From Oscillibacter sp. (lineage in GTDB: Bacteria > Bacillota > Clostridia > Oscillospirales > Oscillospiraceae), in NCBI GenBank assembly GCA_020025415.1, contig JAHHSB010000002.1:1-28884 (forward strand): a stretch of 28,884 nucleotides of DNA, read 5' to 3'. Under the pieces are notes generated by a model that saw nothing but the letters and a program-made list of their open reading frames with translations, was not told the origin of the DNA and made no database searches. Below, piece after piece: positions 21,519-28,884 of the stretch (position 1 is the first letter of the stretch; every line of letters starts with the position of its first letter). The position numbers were made by a program, and so were the translations under genes.

Positions 21519-22553
21519 ATGACTATCAAGGATATTGCCCGGGAGTCCGGCTACGCTGTGGGCACCGTCTCCCGCGTGCTCAACAACCAGCCCCACGTCA
21601 GCGAAAAGGCCCGCCGGGCCATTTTGGCGGTGGTGGAATCCCGAAACTTTACCCCCAACAGCAACGCCCGGCTGCTCAAGCAGCAGCTCAACAGCGGCGT
21701 GGCCGTGATTGTCAAGGGCGCCCATAATATGCTCTTTGCCAGCATCTTGGAGCAGCTCCAGGCGGAGATCCGGAAGCGGGGCTTCCCCACCTTCGTCACC
21801 TACCTGGACGAATCGGAAAACGAGGTGGAGCAGGCCCGCCGCCTGTGTCAGGAGCGCAAACCTCTGGGTATGTTGTTCCTGGGCGGCAATCTGGATCACT
21901 TCCGCCGGGATTTTTCCCACATCTCCATCCCCTGCGCCTTGATCACCAGCAGCGCCAGGGACCTGCCGCTGGAAAACCTATCCAGCGTATCCACCAACGA
22001 CCGGGAGGCCGCGGCCTTCTGCGTCAACTATCTTTACAACCAGGGGCACCGGAACATCGGCCTTTTGGGCGGCCAAATCACCGGTTCCGACCCCAGCTTT
22101 GCCCGGCTCCAGGGCTGCCGTCAGGCCTTTGCCGGTCTGGGGCTGCCCTTCCAGCTCCGCCGCCAGTACCAAATCGCCCGTTTCTCCATGTCCAGCGGGT
22201 ATAAGGCCATGGAGCGGCTGCTGGACTCCTTCCCAGAGGTGACGGCGGTGTTCGCCTTTTCCGACGTGATGGCCATGGGCGCGCTGCGGGCCTTGCGGGA
22301 CCGGGGCAAGCGGGTGCCTCAGGACATCTCCTTGATGGGCTTTGACGGCATCGAGCTGGGCCAGTACAGCGATCCCCGCCTCACCACTGTCCGCCAAGAC
22401 GATCAGGCTCTGGCCCAGCGGGGCGCGGAGCTGCTGCTCTCCCGCATTGAATCTCCTGCGCCCCGGGCCTGTGAGACCGTGGGCTTCACCCTGCTGTACG
22501 GGGAGAGCGTCTCTCCCCCCACGCCGGCGGCCCGGAATCCCCGGGTGCGCTGA
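21519..22553 (+). CDS. LacI-family transcriptional regulator
   Basis: The 344-aa product has the N-terminal LacI helix-turn-helix and hinge (MTIKDIARESGYAVGTVSRV then LNNQPHVSEKARRAIL, residues 1-36, with the RLLKQQ hinge region near 50-55). The periplasmic-binding-like effector domain includes HRNIGLLGGQITGSDPSFAR, VTAVFAFSDVMAMGALRALR and DISLMGFDGIELGQYSDPRL. It most likely represses the operon it sits in through the 20-bp palindrome at 18205-18224 and is released by a sugar. The start ATG 21519 has AGGAAAGGGG upstream. It follows the permeases by 35 nt and precedes the glucanotransferase by 33 nt, so it is autoregulated with the operon. Confidence 0.93.
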   Translation: MTIKDIARESGYAVGTVSRVLNNQPHVSEKARRAILAVVESRNFTPNSNARLLKQQLNSGVAVIVKGAHNMLFASILEQLQAEIRKRGFPTFVTYLDESENEVEQARRLCQERKPLGMLFLGGNLDHFRRDFSHISIPCALITSSARDLPLENLSSVSTNDREAAAFCVNYLYNQGHRNIGLLGGQITGSDPSFARLQGCRQAFAGLGLPFQLRRQYQIARFSMSSGYKAMERLLDSFPEVTAVFAFSDVMAMGALRALRDRGKRVPQDISLMGFDGIELGQYSDPRLTTVRQDDQALAQRGAELLLSRIESPAPRACETVGFTLLYGESVSPPTPAARNPRVR

Positions 22554-22586
22554 AGGAAAAAACTAGAAGAAAAGAGTGATGGAACC

Positions 22587-24059
22587 TTGCGACACGCCGG
22601 AATTTTGATGCCCGTGACCGCCCTGCCCCCCCCCTATGGCGTGGGGACCCTGGGGCAGGAGGCCCGGGATTTTGCGTCGTTTCTGGCCGCCGCCGGGCAG
22701 CGGGTATGGCAGCTGCTGCCCATTGGCCCCACCAGCTACGGCGACTCCCCCTATCAGTCCTTTTCCGCCTTTGCAGGAAACCCCTATTGGATCGACCTAC
22801 CCTCCCTGGAACAGGAGGGGCTGCTAGAGCCGGAGGAATACCGCTTCCTGGATTGGGGCGGCGACCCGGAGGCGGTGGACTACGGTGCGCTGTATGAAAA
22901 GCGCTTTCCCGTGCTGCGCCTGGCCGTAGGCCGTCTGCTGGACCAGCCGCCGGAGGATTACGCCGCCTTCTGTGAGGAAAACCGCTTCTGGCTGCCGGAC
23001 TACGCCCTCTTTATGGCCCTGAAGGAGGCCCATGGCGGCGCCTCCTGGCAGGACTGGCCGGAGCCCCTCCGCCGCCGGGAGGACGCCGCGCTGGAGACCT
23101 TCCGGGCCGCCCACGGCGATGCCCTGGACTTCTGGCAGGGGGTGCAGTACCTCTTCTTCCGCCAGTGGAAGGACCTGAAGGCCTTTGTCAACAGCCTGGG
23201 CATCTCTCTGCTGGGAGACGTCCCCATCTATGTGGCCGAAGACAGCGCCGACGTCTGGTCCCATCCGGAACAGTTCCAGCTGGACAGCGAACTGCTGCCC
23301 ATCGGGGTGGCGGGCTGCCCGCCGGACGCCTTCTCCCCCGACGGCCAGCTATGGGGCACCCCCCTGTTTGACTGGGAGGCCATGGCCCGGGACGGCTTTT
23401 CCTGGTGGCAGACCCGGATCAGCCACCAGAAGCGGATCTACGACTTGCTGCGCATCGACCATTTCCGGGGTCTGTCCGCTTACTACTCCATCCCCCGGGG
23501 CAGCTCCGCACGGGATGGGTGCTGGCGCCAGGGCCCGGGCATGGCCCTCATCCGGGCGCTGGAAGCAGGCCCCGGCACCCAGGGGCTTATCGCCGAGGAT
23601 CTGGGGTATCTGGACGAGCCCGTCCGGGCGCTGCTGCGGGACTCGGGCCTGCCGGGCATGAAGGTGCTGCAGTTTGCCTTTGACTCCCGAGAGGAGAGCG
23701 ACTACCTGCCCCACAATTACGAGCATCACTGCGTGGTCTATACCGGCACCCACGACAACGACACCGCCGCCGGCTGGTTCCTCTCCGCCCCGCCGGACGA
23801 CGTGGCCAAGGCCAAGGAATACCTGCGTCTGAGCGAGGAGGAGGGCCTGCACTGGGGCCTAATGCGGGGCGCGTGGAGCAGCGTGGGAGATCTGGCCATC
23901 GTGCAGATGCAAGATGTGCTGGGTCTGGGCAGCGAAGCCCGGATGAACACCCCTTCCACGCCCAGTCAGAACTGGCGCTGGCGGATGCGGCCCGACGCGG
24001 CCACGCCGGAGCTGGCGGCCCGGCTGCGCCGTCAGGCAGAGCTTTATGGGCGGACCTGA
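22587..24059 (+). CDS. malQ: 4-alpha-glucanotransferase (amylomaltase, GH77)
   Basis: The 490-aa product is a full-length GH77 amylomaltase, which transfers alpha-1,4-glucan segments between maltodextrins and releases glucose. The catalytic residues are visible: nucleophile Asp291 in LLRIDHFRG, acid/base Glu337 in IAEDLGYL, and Asp390 in YTGTHDNDTAAGW. The conserved N-terminal RHAGILMPVTALPPPYGVGT and QLLPIGPTSYGDSPYQSFSA are intact. The start is TTG 22587, because the family-conserved RHAGIL lies right after it; the ATG at 22608 would remove that segment. The Shine-Dalgarno is weak. A nine-codon ORF (22579-22608) overlaps the start. It is the last gene of the sugar operon, before a strong terminator. 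Confidence 0.93.
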   Translation: MRHAGILMPVTALPPPYGVGTLGQEARDFASFLAAAGQRVWQLLPIGPTSYGDSPYQSFSAFAGNPYWIDLPSLEQEGLLEPEEYRFLDWGGDPEAVDYGALYEKRFPVLRLAVGRLLDQPPEDYAAFCEENRFWLPDYALFMALKEAHGGASWQDWPEPLRRREDAALETFRAAHGDALDFWQGVQYLFFRQWKDLKAFVNSLGISLLGDVPIYVAEDSADVWSHPEQFQLDSELLPIGVAGCPPDAFSPDGQLWGTPLFDWEAMARDGFSWWQTRISHQKRIYDLLRIDHFRGLSAYYSIPRGSSARDGCWRQGPGMALIRALEAGPGTQGLIAEDLGYLDEPVRALLRDSGLPGMKVLQFAFDSREESDYLPHNYEHHCVVYTGTHDNDTAAGWFLSAPPDDVAKAKEYLRLSEEEGLHWGLMRGAWSSVGDLAIVQMQDVLGLGSEARMNTPSTPSQNWRWRMRPDAATPELAARLRRQAELYGRT

Positions 24060-24063
24060 AACA

Positions 24064-24106
24064 GCAAACAAGTCCCCCGGCCACATCGGCCGGGGGACTT
24101 GTTTGC
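24064..24106. terminator. Strong terminator after malQ
   Basis: A perfect 19-bp stem (24064-24082 with 24088-24106, core AAGTCCCCCGGCC/GGCCGGGGGACTT) with a 5-nt loop. It lies between converging malQ and the aldo/keto reductase gene and can serve both. Confidence 0.88.
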
Positions 24107-24117
24107 TTGTGGAGGCG

Positions 24118-25230
24118 TTATTTTCCAAAGACCTCCGCCACCTTTTTCAGCCAGCTCCGAATCTCCAGGTGCTGGGGACAGCGGGTCTCACACAGCCCGC
24201 AGTCGATGCACTGGGAAGCCATACCGAAGCGCTTGGTCAGGTTACTATAATAAGATGGGTTGCTCAGCCCCATGCCGAAGCGCTGCTGATTGTTGAACAG
24301 GGCGAAATAATCGGGGATGTCGATGTTCTGCGGGCACTCCTCCATGCAGTAGCGGCAGCTCGTGCAGGCGATGGCCACCTGGCCCTGGACAATCTCGGCA
24401 GCCCGGTCCAGCACTGCCCGCTCCTCGTCGCTGAGAGGGCGAAAATCCCGGCCCAAATGGGCCATATTGTCCTCCAGCTGTTCCCGGTTGCTCATGCCGC
24501 TGAGCACCACCACCACCTCCGGCAGCGAAGCGGCAAAGCGCAGCGCCCAGGACGCCATGCTGGCCGACCGGTCCCGGGCCCGGATCAGCTCCTCCGCCTC
24601 AGTCGGGAGCTGGGCCAGAATGCCGCCCTTTACCGGCTCCATGACAATCACCTTCCGCCCGTGGGCGGCAGCGGTCTCGTAGCAGCGGCGGGCCTGGATG
24701 CCCTGATTCTCCCAGTCGGCGTAGTTGATCTGGAGCTGGACATACTCCATCTCCGGATGCTCCCGCAGGATCCGGTCCAGCAATTCGGCGTTGTCGTGAT
24801 AGGAAAAGCCCAAATGGCGGATGCGGCCCTCGTCGTGCATCCGGCGCACAAAGTCAAAGCCGCCCCGCTGCTCCGTCTTTTCATAGCTGGACTGGCCCAG
24901 GGCGTGGAGCAGATAGATGTCAAAATAGGAAAGTCCCGTCCGGCGGAGCTGCTCTTCAAAAATTGGGAGATAGTCCTCTTCCCTTTTCGCCAGCCAGATG
25001 GGCATTTTGTCCGCCACCACAAACTTCTCCCGGGGGTAGCGCTCGGTCAGGCAGCGGCGTACCACGCTCTCGCTCATCTCCCCGTGGTAGGCCCACGCGG
25101 TGTCAAAATAAGTAAACCCCCCCTCCAGGTACCGGTCCACCAGGGCATTGACCTGCTGGTAATCTATGGCTTTGGGATCCTGGGGATCGGTGAGGGGCAG
25201 GCGCATCAGGCCAAAGCCCAGCTTCATCAT
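24118..25230 (-). CDS. Aldo/keto reductase with two C-terminal [4Fe-4S] clusters
   Basis: The 370-aa product has an N-terminal aldo/keto reductase barrel: KLGFGLMRLPL, YFDTAWAYHGEMSESVVRRC (Asp and Tyr of the catalytic set), FDIYLLHALGQSSY (His), and IRHLGFSYHD. It is followed by a ferredoxin-like end with CTSCRYCMEECPQNIDIPDY and CIDCGLCETRCPQHLEI, both of the CxxCxxCxxxCP form. Such fusions occur in anaerobes and may move electrons to ferredoxin; the substrate is unknown. The start ATG 25230 follows AAGGAGGGTATCCCC. The much longer frame to 26139 runs antisense through the dus gene and is rejected. Confidence 0.92.
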   Translation of the reverse strand: MMKLGFGLMRLPLTDPQDPKAIDYQQVNALVDRYLEGGFTYFDTAWAYHGEMSESVVRRCLTERYPREKFVVADKMPIWLAKREEDYLPIFEEQLRRTGLSYFDIYLLHALGQSSYEKTEQRGGFDFVRRMHDEGRIRHLGFSYHDNAELLDRILREHPEMEYVQLQINYADWENQGIQARRCYETAAAHGRKVIVMEPVKGGILAQLPTEAEELIRARDRSASMASWALRFAASLPEVVVVLSGMSNREQLEDNMAHLGRDFRPLSDEERAVLDRAAEIVQGQVAIACTSCRYCMEECPQNIDIPDYFALFNNQQRFGMGLSNPSYYSNLTKRFGMASQCIDCGLCETRCPQHLEIRSWLKKVAEVFGK

Positions 25231-25306
25231 GGGGATACCCTCCTTGTCCGCCCCGGCAAAACGGGGCTGTGATCGCCGCCCGGAATGGGGGCGTTTGGTT
25301 TCTTTC

Positions 25307-25335
25307 AGCATAGCCCGGCAAGCGGGAGAAGTCAA
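25307..25335 (-). promoter_or_regulatory. Promoter of the aldo/keto reductase gene
   Basis: On the - strand, -35 TTGACT (25335-25330), 17-bp spacer, -10 TATGCT (25312-25307), about 77 nt before the start codon. Confidence 0.6.
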
Positions 25336-25345
25336 GGTGTTTGCC

Positions 25346-25374
25346 TTGCAATGGGCGAAGAAATCCGATACAAT
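25346..25374 (+). promoter_or_regulatory. Promoter of the dus gene
   Basis: -35 TTGCAA (25346-25351), 17-bp spacer, -10 TACAAT (25369-25374). It diverges from the aldo/keto reductase promoter 10 bp to its left. Confidence 0.7.
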
Positions 25375-25386
25375 GAAAGCCACTGG

Positions 25387-25425
25387 GCCCGATCCCCGCA
25401 AGCCGGGGCGGGCCGGAGATCGGGC
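25387..25425 (+). other. Nested hairpin in the dus 5' leader
   Basis: GCCCGATC (25387-25394) pairs with GATCGGGC (25418-25425), enclosing a smaller CCCG/CGGG stem (25395-25398 with 25404-25407). It begins about six bases after the predicted transcript start and ends 15 nt before the Shine-Dalgarno (AGAGGA). No known riboswitch consensus was recognised. Confidence 0.55.
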
Positions 25426-25452
25426 GCCCCCGCGGCGCAGAGAGGACTGACC

Positions 25453-26412
25453 ATGTACTATGACTGCGCCCCCTTGCAGGGGGTCACCACCTATGTGTTC
25501 CGCAACACCCACCGGGAGTTTTTCCCCGGGGTGAGCCGGTATTTCATCCCCTTTTTCTCGCCCCCCAAGGAGCACCTGATCACTCCCCGGGAGATGCGGG
25601 ACCTGCTGCCGGCCCACAATGCCGGCACGCCGGTGGTACCCCAGCTGATGGTGCGCAGCCCGGAAGACTGCCTGTGGGCCATCGGAGCCATGGCGGAGCT
25701 GGGCTACGGCGAGGTGAATCTGAATCTGGGCTGTCCCTCGGGCACGGTGGTAGCCAAGGGAAAGGGTTCCGGGCTGCTGGCCCGCCCCGATGAGCTGGAC
25801 CGCTTTTTGGACACGGTCTATGCCCGGTCGGTGCTGCCCGTGTCCATCAAGACCCGGCTGGGGATCCAAGACCCGGCGGAGTTCCGCCCCATCCTGGAGA
25901 TCTACAACCGCTATCCCCTGACGGAGCTGATCATTCACCCGCGGGTACAGAAGGAATTTTACAAGGGTTCTGTTCATCTGGATGCCTTTGCCGCAGCGCT
26001 GGAGCGTTGCCGCTGTCCGGTGCGCTACAACGGGGACCTGCTGACCGTGGCAGACTGCCAGGCGCTGGAGGCCCGTTTCCCCCAGGTGGAGCGGATCATG
26101 CTGGGCCGGGGGCTGGCGGCAGATCCGGCGCTGGTGCAAAAACTCCTGGGCGGAGCGGCGGTGGACCGGGTGACGCTGGAGCGCTTTCTGGACACTCTAT
26201 TCGCCCGCTATCTGGACTGTTACGGCAACGTAGAGAACGCCCTGCAGCGGATGAAGGAGCTGTGGTACTATCTCATTCGCCTCTTTGACGGCGGGGAGCG
26301 GCTGGGCATGAAGCTGCGCCGGGCAAGGGGCCAGGCCGCATATCAGGACCTGACCCGGCGGGTACTCCAAGAGCTGCCCTTGCGGCAGGAGGCGGCCGGT
26401 CCTTTTGAATAA
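25453..26412 (+). CDS. dus: tRNA-dihydrouridine synthase family protein
   Basis: The 319-aa product is a Dus flavoenzyme that reduces uridine to dihydrouridine in tRNA using FMN and NAD(P)H. It has the N-terminal APLQGVTTYVFRNTHREFFP, the catalytic Cys94 in VNLNLGCPSGTVVAKGKGSG, SIKTRLGIQDPAEFRPILEI, the LIIHPRVQKEFYKG segment, YNGDLLTVADC and MLGRGLAADPAL. The HPR segment sits where the usual 'HGRT' motif lies, with Pro replacing Gly, so the subtype (DusB-like or a divergent clostridial group) is uncertain. The start ATG 25453 has AGAGGACTGACC upstream; the frame from 25285 extends through the promoter and is rejected. Single-gene unit. Confidence 0.9.
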   Translation: MYYDCAPLQGVTTYVFRNTHREFFPGVSRYFIPFFSPPKEHLITPREMRDLLPAHNAGTPVVPQLMVRSPEDCLWAIGAMAELGYGEVNLNLGCPSGTVVAKGKGSGLLARPDELDRFLDTVYARSVLPVSIKTRLGIQDPAEFRPILEIYNRYPLTELIIHPRVQKEFYKGSVHLDAFAAALERCRCPVRYNGDLLTVADCQALEARFPQVERIMLGRGLAADPALVQKLLGGAAVDRVTLERFLDTLFARYLDCYGNVENALQRMKELWYYLIRLFDGGERLGMKLRRARGQAAYQDLTRRVLQELPLRQEAAGPFE

Positions 26413-26417
26413 GCAGC

Positions 26418-26456
26418 AAAAAAGAACCCCGCGCCTTTCGGCGCGGGGTTCTTTCT
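26418..26456. terminator. Bidirectional terminator between dus and the S-layer gene
   Basis: A 15-bp stem AAAGAACCCCGCGCC/GGCGCGGGGTTCTTT (26421-26435 with 26440-26454) with a TTTC loop; A-run on the left and TTCTTTCT on the right. It serves both converging genes; on the S-layer side it lies 43 nt after the stop. Confidence 0.9.
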
Positions 26457-26498
26457 ATCGCAACTCAGATGAGTTTTGATGCGCGTGATTCTTTCAAA

Positions 26499-28883
26499 TC
26501 AGGCGGTGGCGTCAACCAGGTACAGGTTGGTGACATAGCCGTCGTCGTCCAGGACGATGACAACATAGTCGCCGCTGGCCAGGGTGATGCCCTCAGAGGT
26601 CATGGTGCTCTCGTCGTCCAGAGCCAGGGAATCAACTTCCTTGGTGGAGCTGAAGGACTTGACCAGCCAGGACTCATACTCGTCGGCCATGACATAGGTC
26701 TCGTCGGTACCCATATCCACGGTCAGGACGCCGTTCTTCAGCTTCAGGTCGGTCAGGTTGTCAGAGGCAGCCTGAGTGTAGATCTTGACAGAAGCGCTAT
26801 CGGAAGTAGCGGCATCACACTTGGTGCCCAGAGTGGAGATGTACTCCTTGGTGTAGGAGTTGTTCACGAACAGGCCCACAGCCACAGAGCCGGCGTCGTT
26901 GGCGATACCAATGGTGGTGTCCTCGCCGTTAACGATGGCGTTGTAGTACTTAACGGTGGTGGAGCCGTCCTTCTCCTCGCCAACCTGGGTGGTGTCATAG
27001 ATGAACACCTGATCCTCGTTGCTGGTGGTGGCGCTCTTATCGATCACCACGATCAGGGCCACGGAACCGTCATACAGCACGGTGGCATTGCCGTTGGCAA
27101 CAGACATGCTGGGCACGTTCTTGATGCCGGTGTAGACCGTGTAGGTGGAGCCGCTCTTCACCAGGAAGACGGTGGTGTTGGAAGCGGTGTACTCGCCAAA
27201 GATCTCGGAAGTGCCCTTGGTGATGTTGCCATCAGCACTGCCATTGGTCTTACCGGACTCGTCGGTGACCTCATAGCCCTTGCCGGTCTCCACATAGGAG
27301 ACGAACTGGCCCTTCAGGTCGGTCAGATCAGCGGTCTCGACATCGCCGTCGGCAACCACATCGTCGCCCACCTTGGAGACGTCAACCCACTTGGTGGTAC
27401 CGTCGGTGAACAGCAGCTTCATAGCATAGTCATACTCGCCGCGATCCACGTTGGCGCTGGTATCCAGAACGTAAGCATAGACATCGTCAGTCACCTGCTC
27501 ATCGCCCACAGCCAGGATGTAACCGTACTGATCCAGAGTCAGGGTGTAGGTCTGGCCCAGAGTCATGGAGACGCTGGCGCCGTTCGCCTTCTGATAGGCA
27601 GTGCCGCCCACAGTGTACTCCACGGTGTCGCCGGTGCCCTTGTTCTTGGTGTACTTGCCGGTGACATACTCGGGCTCGTAAGCCTCGATGGCAGTCTTGG
27701 CGCTATCAACGACCACGACCACCTTGTCGCCCTTCTTCAGGCCGGCAAAGAAGTCATACAGATTGTCGTCAGCCTCAACCTTGTTCACGTCGGAACCAAC
27801 GAAGGTGACCTCGTCCTTGGTGACCTTCTTCACCTCGGCCAGGGTGGACTCAACGGCAACCACGTCGGTGATCACGTTGTCGGTGACATAGACTTCCACA
27901 GCGAGGCCGTTGCCGGTGATGTCAGCAACATCCTCATAGGATTCAACGGCAGTGGGAGAGGTGGTGCAGTTGCCGCCAACGGTCACGCTGTCGTCCTTGT
28001 AGGTGTAGCCCTTCAGGTCAGCCTTCACGGTCTTGTTGCCGGAATTGGTGTCCATATCGGCGGTGTACACGATGGTAGCGCTGTTGGCATAGGTGCCGAT
28101 GGCCTTGTTGGCATAGACCCACTTGTCAGAGGGACGATCCAGGTCATCATAGGTGGTCTGCAGCTTCAGCTTGTCGAAGTAACGCTCGGCAAACTGCATG
28201 TAGCCGTCGTTGCCGCTGGCCTTGTAGCCCTCGGTGGGATCGTTGCCCACATAGTAGCGCTCAGCGTCCACAACCACGGTGGTGCCGTCGGAAGTGGAGA
28301 CGTTGGTGCCGCCCTTGTACTCGACCAGCTTAGCGGTCAGGGTGTTGAAGGCATACAGGCAGGCCTCCTGACGGGTCAGGGCCTTGGAACCAACAAAGCC
28401 GGAGTTGCCGGCATACAGCTTGTTCTCAATGGCCAGGGAAGCCACGCGAACAGTCCAGTTGGAGCCGGTGAAGCCCTCGATGGCGCCGTCATAGCCCAGA
28501 GCGCCCAGCAGCATCTTCATGAAGGCATAGCCGGTCAGGGTGCCGGTAGGCTTGAAGGTGCCGTCGCCGTAGCCGTTGATGATCTCGTGCTCGGCGCAGT
28601 AGGCGATGTAGCCGGCGAAGGTGTGATTCGCGGGCACATCAGAGAAGGGAGCGGAAGAAGCGCCCAGGGCGTCCGCCGCAGTGGGACCCAGCAGCAGGTT
28701 GCAGATGATCTTGGCAGCAGCGCCGCGGGTCAGGGTGTTGCCGGGCTTGAAAGAGCCGTCGGGATAGCCGCCGACAATGCCCAGGCCGGAGATCACGTCA
28801 ACAGCTTCGCCATAAGCGATCTTGCTGTCGTCCGTGTACTCCTTGGCGCCAGCGCTGACGGTGACCAGAGAGAAGGTCATCAC
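26499..28883 (-). CDS. SLH-domain surface protein, probable S-layer component (5' partial)
   Basis: About 795 codons are open to the window edge and the true start is beyond it; the visible MTFSLVTVSAGA is the end of a signal peptide. Three SLH domains follow: YTDDSKIAYGEAVDVISGLG with GGYPDGSFKPGNTLTRGAAA (about residues 16-66), FSDVPANHTFAGYIAYCAEH with NGYGDGTFKPTGTLT (79-131), and a more diverged third (about 138-188). They anchor the protein to a pyruvylated wall polymer. The remaining 600 residues are Thr/Val/Asp/Gly-rich beta-type sequence with no recognised domain. Codon choice is very uniform (GTG/GTC, CTG, ACC, AAG), pointing to high expression. Confidence 0.88.
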   Translation of the reverse strand: MMTFSLVTVSAGAKEYTDDSKIAYGEAVDVISGLGIVGGYPDGSFKPGNTLTRGAAAKIICNLLLGPTAADALGASSAPFSDVPANHTFAGYIAYCAEHEIINGYGDGTFKPTGTLTGYAFMKMLLGALGYDGAIEGFTGSNWTVRVASLAIENKLYAGNSGFVGSKALTRQEACLYAFNTLTAKLVEYKGGTNVSTSDGTTVVVDAERYYVGNDPTEGYKASGNDGYMQFAERYFDKLKLQTTYDDLDRPSDKWVYANKAIGTYANSATIVYTADMDTNSGNKTVKADLKGYTYKDDSVTVGGNCTTSPTAVESYEDVADITGNGLAVEVYVTDNVITDVVAVESTLAEVKKVTKDEVTFVGSDVNKVEADDNLYDFFAGLKKGDKVVVVVDSAKTAIEAYEPEYVTGKYTKNKGTGDTVEYTVGGTAYQKANGASVSMTLGQTYTLTLDQYGYILAVGDEQVTDDVYAYVLDTSANVDRGEYDYAMKLLFTDGTTKWVDVSKVGDDVVADGDVETADLTDLKGQFVSYVETGKGYEVTDESGKTNGSADGNITKGTSEIFGEYTASNTTVFLVKSGSTYTVYTGIKNVPSMSVANGNATVLYDGSVALIVVIDKSATTSNEDQVFIYDTTQVGEEKDGSTTVKYYNAIVNGEDTTIGIANDAGSVAVGLFVNNSYTKEYISTLGTKCDAATSDSASVKIYTQAASDNLTDLKLKNGVLTVDMGTDETYVMADEYESWLVKSFSSTKEVDSLALDDESTMTSEGITLASGDYVVIVLDDDGYVTNLYLVDATA

Positions 28884-28884
28884 C

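Noticed and set aside
25231..26139. N-terminal extension of the aldo/keto reductase into a 673-codon frame, and a 408-codon + strand frame at 24046-25272
   Set aside because: The extension runs antisense through dus and its promoter; the reductase family begins at the Met with a strong Shine-Dalgarno at 25230. The + frame is a shadow of the reductase.
1..28884. CRISPR arrays, tRNA or rRNA genes, insertion sequences, integrase or attachment sites
   Set aside because: No regularly spaced repeats, cloverleaf with CCA-type end, transposase motifs, or direct repeats flanking the tail module were seen by eye.

Overview
The window reads as GC-rich chromosomal DNA from a Gram-positive gut-type anaerobe, most likely a Clostridia member of the Oscillospiraceae (Flavonifractor/Lawsonibacter-like). 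This is an inference from the high GC, Gram-positive lipoprotein signal peptides, an SLH-type S-layer protein, an Fe-S aldo/keto reductase and a clostridial-style contractile tail module. No rRNA, tRNA, transposase or CRISPR array was seen. The sequence starts exactly at one arm of a perfect 46-bp inverted repeat and ends inside the S-layer gene, so it looks like a whole contig rather than a cut from a closed genome.

Layout. (1) 1-6646, + strand: a compact contractile-tail (Myoviridae/PBSX/tailocin-like) module: the end of a probable sheath gene, tube-like protein, chaperone-like protein, an unrecognised 145-aa protein, LysM/XkdP-like protein, gpD-, gpV-, gp25- (W), J- and I-like baseplate proteins, an XhlA-like protein, two small holin-like proteins and a CHAP-type endolysin. 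There is no long tape-measure gene in its usual slot and no tail fibre. (2) About 6640: an abrupt join. The endolysin and a dppC permease gene on the opposite strand both lose their 3' ends and stop codons there. (3) 6641-9762, - strand: a peptide ABC transporter (binding lipoprotein, DppB, truncated DppC). (4) 10002-14614: an AI-2E-family membrane protein diverging from a lipid kinase/Nudix pair, then an orphan PhnD-like lipoprotein and a cupin. (5) 14729-17866, - strand: nitroreductase, then class II aldolase, MtnA and a DeoD-type phosphorylase, which together look like a 5'-deoxyadenosine/methylthioadenosine salvage route (DHAP shunt). (6) 18166-24106, + strand: a sugar ABC transporter (binding protein and two permeases), a LacI-family regulator and 4-alpha-glucanotransferase, with a perfect 20-bp operator-like palindrome just downstream of the promoter. 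This is probably a regulated maltodextrin/alpha-glucan operon that borrows an ATPase from elsewhere. (7) 24118-28883: an Fe-S aldo/keto reductase diverging from a tRNA-dihydrouridine synthase, then a large SLH-domain surface protein on the - strand, truncated at its N-terminus.

Most transcription units are bounded by clear hairpins, and several sigma-A-like promoters can be read by eye; four of them use the -35 hexamer TTGCAA with a 17-bp spacer. The observations most worth following are the tail module without tape measure or fibre, the abrupt tail/dppC join, and the three-gene nucleoside salvage operon whose phosphorylase has Ser where E. coli DeoD has His4.
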